From Schinkia azotoformans LMG 9581 (GTDB lineage: Bacteria > Bacillota > Bacilli > Bacillales > Bacillaceae_J), in the NCBI RefSeq assembly GCF_000307855.1, contig NZ_AJLR01000111.1, positions 36,422-100,421 of the forward strand: DNA of 64,000 bases. Direction: 5' to 3'. The notes below the pieces were generated by a model. The model was not told the origin of the DNA. It worked only from the letters and a program-made list of their open reading frames with translations, and did no database searches. Positions 27,066 to 35,488 of the stretch are shown one piece after another; positions within the stretch are counted from its first letter, which is position 1, and every line of letters begins with the position of its first letter. A program made the position numbers and the translations under genes.

Positions 27066-28223
27066 TTATTGGGCAACTTTTTCATCATGCCATTTTTTGT
27101 AGGATAAAAGTCCGTCTAATAGGGCTTGTTGGGAATTCCACAATTGCTGTTCATCCGCCTTTATTTGATAGCTTGCTAAATATTGATAGGTTTTTGAAAT
27201 TGAATTTGCAAATTGCTCAAGTGAGGCTGGTAGTTCTTGAGGTTTGGATTGATTCCACTGTGTAAACTTTGACTCAATGTCCTTCCATGTAGCCTGGTTG
27301 ATCTTTTTTTGATCAAAAGTTTCGGTGGAGAGACCAAGTAAAGATTGGTAGAGGCTAATACCAGCCGAGACAAATGCCGCCTCTTTCTCATTGCTCACCT
27401 TACCTGCTTTAATTTCTGAAAGTCCGAATGGTTTCATATACACATCCTGCCCAGCATTAAGATAAAGTTGACTTATAATCCCCGCCTCATTACGGTCAGT
27501 TCCTAGTCCGATGAACATTAGAACCGGCTTGGACCCTGGCTTCACAACTGCTGCTTTCCCATTTTCTTTTAAACCATTAGCAATTTGATTTGCCGCTTCA
27601 ACCGATTCAAATGCCCCTCCTTGGATGATTTGCACACTTAAGGGTGCAATGCCATTTGCTGTAGTTCCTGTATTGGCTCCGATAGGACCTAATATTACTT
27701 CAGACGGCACTTCACCGGTTGCTTCATTATTTTCTTCTACAGTTTGTCCATTATCAACGGTGATATGGGATTCTCCTCCGCCCTGTCCCTCACTTAAATC
27801 AGTGAAAAGTGATAAAACAACATAACCAAACCCGACCCCAATGATGATCGCTGAAATAAGAACGGCTATAAATTTCTTTAAAATTGGATCCGGCTTTCGT
27901 CCTCCACCAGAAGTTAAAAGTGGTCGCTTTTTTTTCTTATTCAATAACAATGTATTATTTCTATTAAATGATTTTGAAGAATAATTCTTTTTTCCATTTC
28001 GTCTTTCTTCAAAATCAATGACATTATCCCGTTCACGTTCTGGTTCATGTCCTACTAACTCCCCAATTACAAAGGTTTCAAAATGGTCGATATCCGCTTC
28101 TGCTAAACCAGCATCTACTTCCTTTGCTGCCGAAATCTCTTGATTTAATTCTTCATCAGACAAGAATACTCTTTCTTTACCATTAATTCGAATCGAAATA
28201 CGCTCGACTTTTTGCTTGTCCAT
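27066..28223 (-). CDS. spoIIB: Stage II sporulation protein B (SPOR domain)
   Basis: Localises to the sporulation septum and helps engulfment and dissolution of septal peptidoglycan. 385 residues from the ATG at 28223 (GAGGTG upstream). Basic cytoplasmic part (SIRINGKERVFLSDEELNQE ... LLLNKKKKRPLL), one membrane span near residue 130 (FIAVLISAIIIGVGFGYVVLSLF), then a SPOR-like domain (SVQIIQGGAFESVEAANQIANGLKENGKAAVV, PVLMFIGLGTDRNEAGIISQLY). The C-terminal helical part is family-typical. Placement after maf fits B. subtilis maf-spoIIB-comC. Confidence 0.88.
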   Translation of the reverse strand: MDKQKVERISIRINGKERVFLSDEELNQEISAAKEVDAGLAEADIDHFETFVIGELVGHEPERERDNVIDFEERRNGKKNYSSKSFNRNNTLLLNKKKKRPLLTSGGGRKPDPILKKFIAVLISAIIIGVGFGYVVLSLFTDLSEGQGGGESHITVDNGQTVEENNEATGEVPSEVILGPIGANTGTTANGIAPLSVQIIQGGAFESVEAANQIANGLKENGKAAVVKPGSKPVLMFIGLGTDRNEAGIISQLYLNAGQDVYMKPFGLSEIKAGKVSNEKEAAFVSAGISLYQSLLGLSTETFDQKKINQATWKDIESKFTQWNQSKPQELPASLEQFANSISKTYQYLASYQIKADEQQLWNSQQALLDGLLSYKKWHDEKVAQ

Positions 28224-28290
28224 CACCCACACCTCTTTCAAAAACAGTTCACGCAAACAGTCTTGTCTTTAAATGCTAACATACTGAAAA

Positions 28291-28322
28291 TAAAAAAGAA
28301 CAAGACATTTGTCGTCTTGTTC
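28291..28322 (-). terminator. Terminator of the type IV pilus operon
   Basis: Nine-base perfect stem GAACAAGAC/GTCTTGTTC with a 7-base loop, followed on the minus strand by TTTTTTA. ~70 bp past the last pilus gene. Confidence 0.9.
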
Positions 28323-28390
28323 CTATAAATATTCGTCAAATTATGACATTATTCCTCAAACATCATATTAACTTTTTGTATAATTCATCA

Positions 28391-29338
28391 TTACTCCGCG
28401 GAATTACCGCTCATAACGGCTCGCTGTTTTATAGACTGCGATTTTTCGGTTGGCTCTAAATTAGATTGATCTTCGGACTGTGCTTCAGATGATTTTGTAT
28501 TATTTTTACTTGTCCCAGCAGTGTTGCTTGTAGCTGATTTAGACTTTTGATCATCTGTTTTGGCAGCCTTCGATTGATCTTCTTTATAATACATCCCTGT
28601 TGGCAATGGGTTGTCCTTGTTGCTTGGCGGCGGTGTATCGAATGCCGGTAATTCATCTCTTAATTCGGCTAGAGTTGGATAGTAAAACGTTGATAACACA
28701 ACCGTATAAGTTAACTCCTCAAGCTCATCATCTATTGATAAAATTTCTTTACCACCTGTAAATGATAATGAATCGATTTTCGTAATTCGTTCAAGATGTT
28801 CAATCGTCTCAAGAAATTTAATCATATCAAAAAAATTGGCCGATGTGACTGTTAAATTAACAGTCACTCTTTTGATTCCTTCAGGTATACTAGGAACGCT
28901 ACTAGCCTGTTGTCCTGTTTCCTCAGACTCATTTACATTTGCCGCTTCATTCTCCTGTTCATCTACTTGGTCGCCACTATCCTCCATGATAACATCATTT
29001 TCTGAGACGGCATTATCTTGAAAAGACATATCTTCAATTAGGCTATTCGAAACAACCTCTGCCTTTTCCAAATCCAATAAAAATTGCTCTAAAAAAGATT
29101 CTACAGGCAGCTTTTTTTGTAAAAATCGTGAATTTTCAATAACACCCGTTTTTGTATCACCAACTTGTTGGGCAAGCGCATCGTAAAGCTTCTCTTCTGT
29201 CGTAAGTTCATCCTGCAGCAATTTAATTTTTGTTTTTAATGGATTAAGAAAGTAAAAATAACTCCCAACCACTAATGCAACTAGAAAAAGAACGCTGAAT
29301 ATAAGCGCGAGATTTTTTTTCGTTAATTGGAGGTTCAT
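28391..29338 (-). CDS. pilO: PilO-like type IV pilus alignment-complex protein
   Basis: 315 residues with the PilO architecture. A short cytoplasmic end is followed by one membrane helix (residues ~9-29), a coiled coil (LKTKIKLLQDELTTEEKLYDALAQQ) and a periplasm-type ferredoxin-like half (VTVNLTVTSANFFDMIKFLETIEHLERITKIDSLSF). An acidic Ser/Asn/Gln linker at ~115-150 and a disordered tail (KTDDQKSKSATSNTAGTSKNNTKSS) are extra. PilO pairs with PilN to connect the cytoplasmic PilM ring to the pilus base. Overlaps pilN by 4 bp. Identification rests on topology plus the PilM-N-O order. Confidence 0.85.
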   Translation of the reverse strand: MNLQLTKKNLALIFSVLFLVALVVGSYFYFLNPLKTKIKLLQDELTTEEKLYDALAQQVGDTKTGVIENSRFLQKKLPVESFLEQFLLDLEKAEVVSNSLIEDMSFQDNAVSENDVIMEDSGDQVDEQENEAANVNESEETGQQASSVPSIPEGIKRVTVNLTVTSANFFDMIKFLETIEHLERITKIDSLSFTGGKEILSIDDELEELTYTVVLSTFYYPTLAELRDELPAFDTPPPSNKDNPLPTGMYYKEDQSKAAKTDDQKSKSATSNTAGTSKNNTKSSEAQSEDQSNLEPTEKSQSIKQRAVMSGNSAE

Positions 29339-29949
29339 GATTCACCCTCCTTTTTCTCAAGCGCCTTTAAAGCTTGACGGTTAAGATGTAACTCATATAC
29401 GGCAACATATCTAGGAACAAGAACTTTCATTAATTTGTCTTTTAAGTTTTTGTTTGTTTTTTCAAGCTCATCTCCACTTGTATTCAAACTTCTTAATTGG
29501 ACTGATTCGATAACATCAGAATTCTCTAATTCATTCAAATAATAGGCAACCTCTCGATTTGTATCAAATTGAGTAGTAAGTGTAACCGTTCCCGAATCTG
29601 CATAAGTGATATTTAAGATAAAGCCCCGTTCTGGAAGTAGGGCGGTTAAATGTTGAAGTAAGGCAACGGTCGAGATAGGCAGCTTCTGTACCCAATCAAT
29701 CGTTGTTTTTAATTGGTCGACCGCAGTTGTCGATGTAACATCGGTTAATTTCTGTTCCTGAATAGCTCGCAGCTGTTTTGTTGTCTGCAGCTCATTCGTA
29801 AGCGAATCCACCTCAACCTTTGCCGATTGATAATTAAAAATAATATAAATGCTTCCAATCAATAAAATAAGTAGTATTGCAATGGCAATCATGATGGTTG
29901 ACATAGATCGCCGATCTTTTTTAGGTAATAAGTTAATTTCAATTAGCAT
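29335..29949 (-). CDS. pilN: PilN-like type IV pilus alignment-complex protein
   Basis: 204 residues. The N-terminus IEINLLPKKDRR is the conserved PilN tail (INLLP) that docks into PilM. Then a membrane helix (~18-40), a coiled coil (KVEVDSLTNELQTTKQLRAIQEQKL) and a C-terminal alpha/beta domain with LPISTVALLQHLTALLPERGFILNITY, as in the family. ATG start; overlaps pilO and is 4 bp after pilM. Confidence 0.9.
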   Translation of the reverse strand: MLIEINLLPKKDRRSMSTIMIAIAILLILLIGSIYIIFNYQSAKVEVDSLTNELQTTKQLRAIQEQKLTDVTSTTAVDQLKTTIDWVQKLPISTVALLQHLTALLPERGFILNITYADSGTVTLTTQFDTNREVAYYLNELENSDVIESVQLRSLNTSGDELEKTNKNLKDKLMKVLVPRYVAVYELHLNRQALKALEKKEGES

Positions 29950-29953
29950 TTTG

Positions 29954-30934
29954 TCACTGCCCCTCTTTCATGGCAAGTCCAAGAGCAAGGTGAAATTTAC
30001 GTTGTAACTCTTCTCCATTTGAATCAACTAATGTTGCATCTTGAATCGTATCTATCGGGATTTCATACAATTCTATTAGTCGTTTTTTTATATCATCAAA
30101 TTGCGGATGATCACCGGTTAATAGGATTCTAGTTACTTCTTGATTTCCTTGTTGCATTGAAAAACGATAAAAATTCATGATTCGATCGATTTCCGTATAA
30201 GTATCTTCCATTTGACCCATTAAATCGGCTTGTTCACCTTTCCATTCAAACTCCCCATTATAGTTTTTCTTCCATAACGAATAGTTCAAATCGATCACTA
30301 AATGACGATGAAAGACCGGCGTATCATCGTGAAATATACTAACATTCACCATTGGCAAGTCAAACTGAATAATCATTAAATGATCCTTTGGATTAGCTTG
30401 GTCTAAGTTTGTATATAACCGATAAATGGATAGCGGTGCAATATCTGCAACGATCGGTTTCAGCTTTACTTCCTCTAAAACTTCTACATAATCAAGTACG
30501 ATTTGTTCCGGTGCTGCAAACAGGAGCACATTTTTTTTATTTTCAGTTGTTCCAAGGACAAATATATCGAAAACGGGATCCTCAAACGGTAAATGAATGC
30601 TTGTTCCAAGCTCCAAATATAAATACCCCTTTATTTCGTCATCATTTAAATCATTTGGTACATCAACTGTTCTAATTACGACAAAAGAATCAGGAACAAT
30701 AAAGCGCACATCCTGTCCTTTAACTTTCCATTCTTCCACACATTCCTCTAGGATCATAATAAAAGACTCTTTATCGATAATATTTCCTTCATGAATAATC
30801 CCGGGAGGCAATTCACGCTCTCCTTGTAATCGGACACTGAGTGGAGAGGACGAACGAACTTCAACAAAGCGAATGACATGGTCTTTAATAACGATATTCG
30901 CACAACGCTTTTTACCAAAAAGCCGCAAAACCAT
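29954..30934 (-). CDS. pilM: PilM-like actin-fold pilus assembly protein
   Basis: Cytoplasmic actin-like protein that binds the PilN tail and communicates with the motor ATPases. 326 residues from the ATG at 30934, after GAGGGG. Motifs: NIVIKDHVIRFVEV, LPPGIIHEGNIIDKESF, VRFIVPDSFVVIRTVDVP, GYLYLELGTSIHLPFEDPVFD, VLLFAAPEQIVLDYVEVLEEVKLKP and ILLTGDHPQFDDI. PilM, PilN and PilO are normal in Gram-positive type IV pilus loci and absent from the simpler competence (Com) pseudopilus, so they argue for true pili. Confidence 0.9.
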   Translation of the reverse strand: MVLRLFGKKRCANIVIKDHVIRFVEVRSSSPLSVRLQGERELPPGIIHEGNIIDKESFIMILEECVEEWKVKGQDVRFIVPDSFVVIRTVDVPNDLNDDEIKGYLYLELGTSIHLPFEDPVFDIFVLGTTENKKNVLLFAAPEQIVLDYVEVLEEVKLKPIVADIAPLSIYRLYTNLDQANPKDHLMIIQFDLPMVNVSIFHDDTPVFHRHLVIDLNYSLWKKNYNGEFEWKGEQADLMGQMEDTYTEIDRIMNFYRFSMQQGNQEVTRILLTGDHPQFDDIKKRLIELYEIPIDTIQDATLVDSNGEELQRKFHLALGLAMKEGQ

Positions 30935-31024
30935 CTGAATCCCCCTCACAATACCTCATGAACATTGTACTATATTATTCTAGTAGGTTTGTATGATTAA
31001 ATTATGTAAATCTAGTACTTTAGT

Positions 31025-31477
31025 TTATGGAGCTTTTATCTCTATATCTTCTCTAGTTAATAAAAAAACATCTTTGACATGGTTTGTATAAAAACCATTG
31101 GTTGTGCTTTTTAAAGCCACAGTATATACATTTCTATTTCCAACTTTAATGATCTTGACATTGGTTTCATCCGGATCATAGTAACCATCTGAATGTGGAT
31201 CTTTAATCGGACTTAAATATTGTTGATCTATTAGCGTCTTTAAATAGATTGTTTGTCCTGACGAGTCATTGATTTCTATTTGCTCGGTGATAATATATTT
31301 TTTTGCTTCATTCACTAAAAGGATTGCGTTGGCAATATGAGCGTCCTTCTTCGTGTTAGCAATCACATTTACGATTGCGATCATCGCAATGACTGAAATG
31401 ATACCTAGGATGACAACAACTGCTAATAATTCTAAAAGAGTGAGTCCTTTTGAATTTAATAGATATTTTTTGAACAC
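31025..31477 (-). CDS. Type IV prepilin, second pilin
   Basis: 150 residues with a class III signal: short basic leader FKKYLLNSKG followed by LTLLELLAVVVILGIISVIAMIAI. Cleavage is expected after the Gly by the prepilin peptidase encoded upstream, and Glu at +5 of the mature protein is present. Globular part: AILLVNEAKKYIITEQIEIN ... LIDQQYLSPIKDPHSDGYYDPDETNVKI ... TNGFYTNHVKDVFLLTREDIEIK. The PhDSD-type loop and Asp-rich turn resemble calcium-binding turns of other Gram-positive pilins. I start at GTG 31477 because AAGGAG lies 9 bases upstream; an ATG at 31498 has no ribosome site. Lies between pilD and pilM; could be a minor or alternative major pilin. Confidence 0.88.
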   Translation of the reverse strand: MFKKYLLNSKGLTLLELLAVVVILGIISVIAMIAIVNVIANTKKDAHIANAILLVNEAKKYIITEQIEINDSSGQTIYLKTLIDQQYLSPIKDPHSDGYYDPDETNVKIIKVGNRNVYTVALKSTTNGFYTNHVKDVFLLTREDIEIKAP

Positions 31478-31519
31478 GTTGTTGTTCTCCTTTTTCATTA
31501 AAAATTGAAAAGGCTCAAA

Positions 31520-31733
31520 TATTCCATTAGCTGATTATCGCTTCCTAAAGTGATTGGACAATCCAAAAGTTGCGATCATTGCAAGTTTTTAGGCGGACAC
31601 GAATAAACATCTGGGAGTCTCTGGGAAGTTAGACTATATTCGTGTTTGTCCGCCTAAAAACTTAGATTCCATCTGATCATTATTTGGTACGTTGTCCAAT
31701 CAAACTCGGTCGCAATAATCAGCTGATGGAATA
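31520..31733. repeat. 214-bp nested inverted-repeat element between pilin and pilD
   Basis: Three consecutive inverted-repeat blocks are nested. The outer block is TATTCCATTAGCTGATTAT at 31520-31538 against 31715-31733 (one mismatch). The next is TGATTGGACAA at 31551-31561 against TTGTCCAATCA at 31692-31702. The inner block is AAGTTTTTAGGCGGACACG onward at 31583-31605 against 31637-31663 (small bulge). No coding potential. It could fold into one long stem in RNA or DNA, as in a MITE-like element or an operon-internal attenuator. Confidence 0.85.
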
Positions 31734-31738
31734 CATAG

Positions 31739-32506
31739 TTAGAGTAACGTTGATAAGAAATTGACACTGTACCAGTTTATTAAAACTTCACCCCAGAAAT
31801 AGGTAACAATGGTACCTAGAGCGATATAGGGTCCAAAAGGCATTGGTTTTCCTCGTTCGACTTTTTTTATAAGTAGGCCGATTATACCGAAAATTGATCC
31901 GAATAAGGTAGACATAAAAAAAGCCAACAAAACTAATTTCCAGCCAAGCACAAGTCCGAGTATAGCAAACAGTTTTATATCGCCACCGCCCATACCACCC
32001 CGACTTACAATTGCAATAAGTAATAATAGTCCAAATCCTAAAGCCGCACCAAGGATGGGACTCCACCATGGATCGAGTGGAATAAAAATACGTTCAATGA
32101 TAAATAATGGTGCGAAAAATAATAGGACTTTATCCGGGATGAGCATGTATTTTATATCTGAAACGACGATAATAATCAGCATTGAAACTAACGTTAACGC
32201 GACAATCAATTCTTTTGACCATCCCACCATTAATGGCGATATCGTAAAAAGAATAGCCGTTAAAAGTTCCATGAAAGGATAAATTGGTGAGATTTTTTCG
32301 TTACAATTTTTACATTGACCCTTTTGCAATACATACGAGAAGACGGGTATTAATTGAATTGATGTTAATTGTTTTTGACAACTTGGACAGGCTGAGCGTG
32401 GTTTTACGATGGATTGATTATTAGGTATACGTAACCCAACGACATTAAAAAACGAGCCTAGGGCAAGACCAACTATAAAAATGTAAATGTATAAAAATAC
32501 TGTCAT
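31739..32506 (-). CDS. pilD: Prepilin peptidase/N-methyltransferase PilD
   Basis: Cuts type IV prepilin leaders after Gly and methylates the new N-terminus. 255 residues, mostly hydrophobic. N-terminal domain: LGSFFNVVGLRIP and two CxxC pairs (ACPSCQKQL, QCKNCNEKISPIYPF), a zinc-binding feature of bifunctional peptidases. The aspartyl protease motifs are VSDIKYMLIPD (first Asp) and GGMGGGDIKLFA (GxGD, second Asp). The genome position, between folC and spoIIB, is that of B. subtilis comC, so this is probably its counterpart and may also process competence pseudopilins. ATG preceded by AAGGATG. Confidence 0.94.
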   Translation of the reverse strand: MTVFLYIYIFIVGLALGSFFNVVGLRIPNNQSIVKPRSACPSCQKQLTSIQLIPVFSYVLQKGQCKNCNEKISPIYPFMELLTAILFTISPLMVGWSKELIVALTLVSMLIIIVVSDIKYMLIPDKVLLFFAPLFIIERIFIPLDPWWSPILGAALGFGLLLLIAIVSRGGMGGGDIKLFAILGLVLGWKLVLLAFFMSTLFGSIFGIIGLLIKKVERGKPMPFGPYIALGTIVTYFWGEVLINWYSVNFLSTLL

Positions 32507-32535
32507 ATCATTGCATCCTTAGTTTTAGATTAATA

Positions 32536-32561
32536 AGGCATATACAGTACTGTATATGCCT
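32536..32561 (-). terminator. 26-bp perfect palindrome downstream of the major pilin
   Basis: AGGCATATACAGT and its exact complement meet without a loop, 17 bp after the major pilin stop. The following minus-strand DNA (TTATTAATCT) is only modestly T-rich. Such hairpins after a pilin gene usually stabilise or partly terminate the message, giving more pilin than downstream PilD. Confidence 0.65.
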
Positions 32562-32577
32562 CGGGTTTAAAAGTTTA

Positions 32578-33030
32578 TTAACCTCCTGTAGCTGCCTTTT
32601 TACCATTTTCTAAAAAGTCAACTAAATCTGTCTCTGATATTCCATTCGTACCATCTGTAAAACCTAATGAATATTGTGTATTAGCTGATTCTAATTTCGT
32701 ATGTCCATTTATTGACCATTGACCTGAAGTTGCATCAAAAGTAACTACTACACCAGTAGGTAATGGAGAATCCAAGTAATCATCCAAATCTACGGCATCA
32801 TCCCCACCTGTACCGTCAAACTTATTTTTTGATGGATTCTGTGCTTTAGCAATTTTAGAAGCATTAATAATTTGTAGTGCATCAGATACTACGGCTTTCT
32901 GCCGTGAATCATCAATAATCTTCCCAATCGCTGGCACTGCAATCGCTGCAATAATCCCCAAAATAACAACTACTGCTAGCAATTCAATTAATGTCAAACC
33001 TTTTTCATTTTTTAAAATTCGTTTTAGCAT
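32578..33030 (-). CDS. pilA: Type IV major pilin (PilA-like)
   Basis: 150 residues. Class III leader LKRILKNEKG and mature N-terminus LTLIELLAVVVILGIIAAIAVPAIGKIID, the classical hydrophobic helix with Glu-5. Globular domain Asp/Gly-rich (KFDGTGGDDAVDLDDYLDSPLPTG, FDATSGQWSINGHTKLES), similar to clostridial PilA1-type pilins without Cys pairs. Strong ribosome site GGGGGAAAA. Position directly after pilC and the stabilising palindrome downstream suggest it is the main shaft subunit; this is inference. Confidence 0.9.
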   Translation of the reverse strand: MLKRILKNEKGLTLIELLAVVVILGIIAAIAVPAIGKIIDDSRQKAVVSDALQIINASKIAKAQNPSKNKFDGTGGDDAVDLDDYLDSPLPTGVVVTFDATSGQWSINGHTKLESANTQYSLGFTDGTNGISETDLVDFLENGKKAATGG

Positions 33031-33102
33031 AAAATTTTCCCCCTTTATGTGTTTGTTTTTTGTTTTTGTATAAATAGCGCAATAATAGAAATTATTACGA
33101 AT

Positions 33103-34311
33103 TTACTTAATTTGACCAAAGATTGAGAACATTGGCACCATAATTGAAAGAACGATTGTCCCAACAATTGCTGCTAAGACAACAATCATTAATGGCTCGA
33201 TTAATGATTTAATTTGGTCTGTGGCCGTGTTTACTTCTAGTTCATAGAAACCAGCCACCTTGGCGAGCATGGCATCGAGGGCACCAGTTTTTTCACCGAT
33301 TGATATCATTTGTACGACAAGCGGTGGAAAGACCCAATGGGTTTTCATCGGTACTGTTAACGAAATCCCTTGCTCTAAGGCTTTTCGAGATTCACGAAGC
33401 ACTTTAGCAAACACTTCATTTTCTACAACTTTTTCAACGATAGAAACGGCTTCTAAAATTGGAACGGAACTAGCAAATAACGAGCTTAAGGTACTAGTCA
33501 TTCGGGCCAGCAATGCCTTTTGGACCAACTTGCCAAATATTGGAATTCTCAATATCGCATAATCGACATAATACTTAGTCGAGTCGTTTTTCTTTAACAC
33601 TACTAAAAAAATACCTATAATAATAGCTATTAGTAAAATAATCCACCATTTCGTTTGAATCCAATCGCTGGCTGCAAGCACAAATTGCGTAATCGCAGGA
33701 AGTTCACCGCCAAAATCAGCGAACATATCAGCGAATGTCGGAACAACATTGTTTAATAGAAAGATCACAACGCCAATTGCAATAATCCCAACAACAATTG
33801 GATAGGCTAATGCTGACTGTATTTTCTGTTTTGTTTCATGCTGCTTTTCAAAATGGTCGCCTAATCTCTCTAATGTATCATCGAGGGCACCGCTCGCTTC
33901 TCCTGCCTTTACTAAATTAATAAACATTGGTGGAAAGATTCGCTTATGCTTAGTAGCACATTCAGAAAGTGGTATACCCTGGTTTAAATCTTCTAAAACA
34001 TTGGCTAGAGCTTTTCGTAAAGCTTTACTTTCAGTTTGCATGCTTAGTATTTTTGTAGAATCAACAATGGTTACACCGGCTTTCAACAATGTTGAAAACT
34101 GCCGAAGAAATATGACAAAGTCTTTTAATTTGACTGGATTGCCAATATAAATATCTTTATTGAGCGCTGTTTCCGGGATGTCTTCTATATGTAGAACGCG
34201 AACCCCTCGATCCTTTAATTTGGAGATGGCTTCCCTTCTTGAGTCAGCTTTTACTGTTCCCGCCAGCTTTTGCCCGCTCATATTTCTAGCTGTGTATTTA
34301 AATTGTGCCAT
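33103..34311 (-). CDS. pilC: Type IV pilus platform protein PilC (T2SSF)
   Basis: Inner-membrane platform on which PilB and PilT act. 402 residues from the ATG at 34311 (GAGGG upstream). Two T2SSF domains (residues ~70-195 and ~270-395) each with FLRQFSTLLKAGVTIVDS-type and ALLARMTSTLSSLFASSVPILEAV-type openings, and three membrane helices (around 170-190, 220-240 and the C-terminal LIEPLMIVVLAAIVGTIVLSIMVPMFSIFGQI). N-terminal FKYTARNMSGQKLAGTVKADSRREAI is typical. Confidence 0.95.
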   Translation of the reverse strand: MAQFKYTARNMSGQKLAGTVKADSRREAISKLKDRGVRVLHIEDIPETALNKDIYIGNPVKLKDFVIFLRQFSTLLKAGVTIVDSTKILSMQTESKALRKALANVLEDLNQGIPLSECATKHKRIFPPMFINLVKAGEASGALDDTLERLGDHFEKQHETKQKIQSALAYPIVVGIIAIGVVIFLLNNVVPTFADMFADFGGELPAITQFVLAASDWIQTKWWIILLIAIIIGIFLVVLKKNDSTKYYVDYAILRIPIFGKLVQKALLARMTSTLSSLFASSVPILEAVSIVEKVVENEVFAKVLRESRKALEQGISLTVPMKTHWVFPPLVVQMISIGEKTGALDAMLAKVAGFYELEVNTATDQIKSLIEPLMIVVLAAIVGTIVLSIMVPMFSIFGQIK

Positions 34312-34432
34312 GGCATCAACCCTCTTTGAATGCATCCTTCACATACATTTTATAGTAAAAAATTAGTAAAAGGAATATGAAAATATTACAAAATGATGAA
34401 ATTTGTAAAAAAATACAATAAATTGTATATTT

Positions 34433-35479
34433 CTACATTTCTCCTTGATGTTCTAATAAAAATGGATCTGCAATTTCTTTTGATATAACACCTCTTGCTA
34501 CTAGATTTTTAATATCCATCTCAAGTGTATGCATGCCAGTACCACGGCTTGTTTGCATAATATTCATAATTTGATGGATTTTTTCGTTGCGTATTAAGTT
34601 GGCTACAGCTGAATTATTGATTAATACCTCTGTCGCAGCCCGTCTTCCTGATTTGTCAATGGTCGGGAAGAGCCGTTGTGAAATAATAGCTACTAAAACT
34701 GTTGCCAGCTGAACTCTTACTTGTCCCTGCTGATTTGGCGGAAAAACATCGATAATCCTATCAATCGTCGCAGGTGCACTTGACGTATGTAGTGTTCCAT
34801 ACACAAGATGGCCCGTCTCGGCTGCTGTAATCGCTGTCGAAATAGTCTCTAAATCTCGCAATTCTCCAACTAGAATAACATCTGGGTCTTGACGCAATGA
34901 AGCCCGTAATCCTGATGCAAATGAACCCGTATCAAAGCCGATTTCACGCTGATCAATGATACAATTGTTATGCTTGTGGAGATATTCAATAGGATCTTCG
35001 AGCGTAATAATATGTTTTTTCATATTACGATTCATATGATCAATCATCGATGCTAGCGTTGTCGATTTACCGCTACCGGTTGGACCGGTAACTAAAACAA
35101 GTCCTTGTGGTTTTGTCGTAATTTTTTTCAATATCTCAGGCATTTTTAATTCTTCAACGGTTGGAATCTTTGTTGGGACGACACGAATTGCCATACATAC
35201 ACAGGAACGCTGCTGATAAATATTTATACGAAAACGGGATACTTGTTTAATTCCATAAGAGAAGTCGATTTCACCAACTTCCAAATACCGCTCCCACATT
35301 TTAGGAGAAACAATGGCCTGTGCCATCTGTTCGATGTCTAAAGGCTTTAGCGTTTCTGTCCCATATCGTTTTAAATCCCCATGAATTCTCAAGATAGGAG
35401 GTACTCCGACTGTTAAATGCAAGTCAGAAGCTCTTAATTCATAGGCTGCTCGCATCAAAGTTTCGATCCGGTTTTTCAT
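34433..35479 (-). CDS. pilT: Pilus retraction ATPase PilT
   Basis: Hexameric ATPase that depolymerises pili and powers twitching or DNA uptake. 348 residues, the usual length, lacking the PilB N-domain. Motifs: ASDLHLTVGVPPILRIHGDL, Walker A TGPTGSGKSTTLASMID, Asp box LEDPIEYLH, Walker B DPDVILVGELRDLETISTA, His box ETGHLVYGTLHT, and the PilT-specific RLFPTIDKSGRRAATEVLINNSAVANLIRNEK. Presence of a retraction motor shows this is a dynamic pilus and not only a secretion pseudopilus. Confidence 0.95.
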   Translation of the reverse strand: MKNRIETLMRAAYELRASDLHLTVGVPPILRIHGDLKRYGTETLKPLDIEQMAQAIVSPKMWERYLEVGEIDFSYGIKQVSRFRINIYQQRSCVCMAIRVVPTKIPTVEELKMPEILKKITTKPQGLVLVTGPTGSGKSTTLASMIDHMNRNMKKHIITLEDPIEYLHKHNNCIIDQREIGFDTGSFASGLRASLRQDPDVILVGELRDLETISTAITAAETGHLVYGTLHTSSAPATIDRIIDVFPPNQQGQVRVQLATVLVAIISQRLFPTIDKSGRRAATEVLINNSAVANLIRNEKIHQIMNIMQTSRGTGMHTLEMDIKNLVARGVISKEIADPFLLEHQGEM

Positions 35480-35488
35480 TGCAATCCC

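Noticed and set aside
28391..35479. Competence (ComG) pseudopilus instead of pili
   Set aside because: PilT, PilM, PilN and PilO are present and the gene order is not that of comGA-GG; ComG loci have one ATPase and small pseudopilins.
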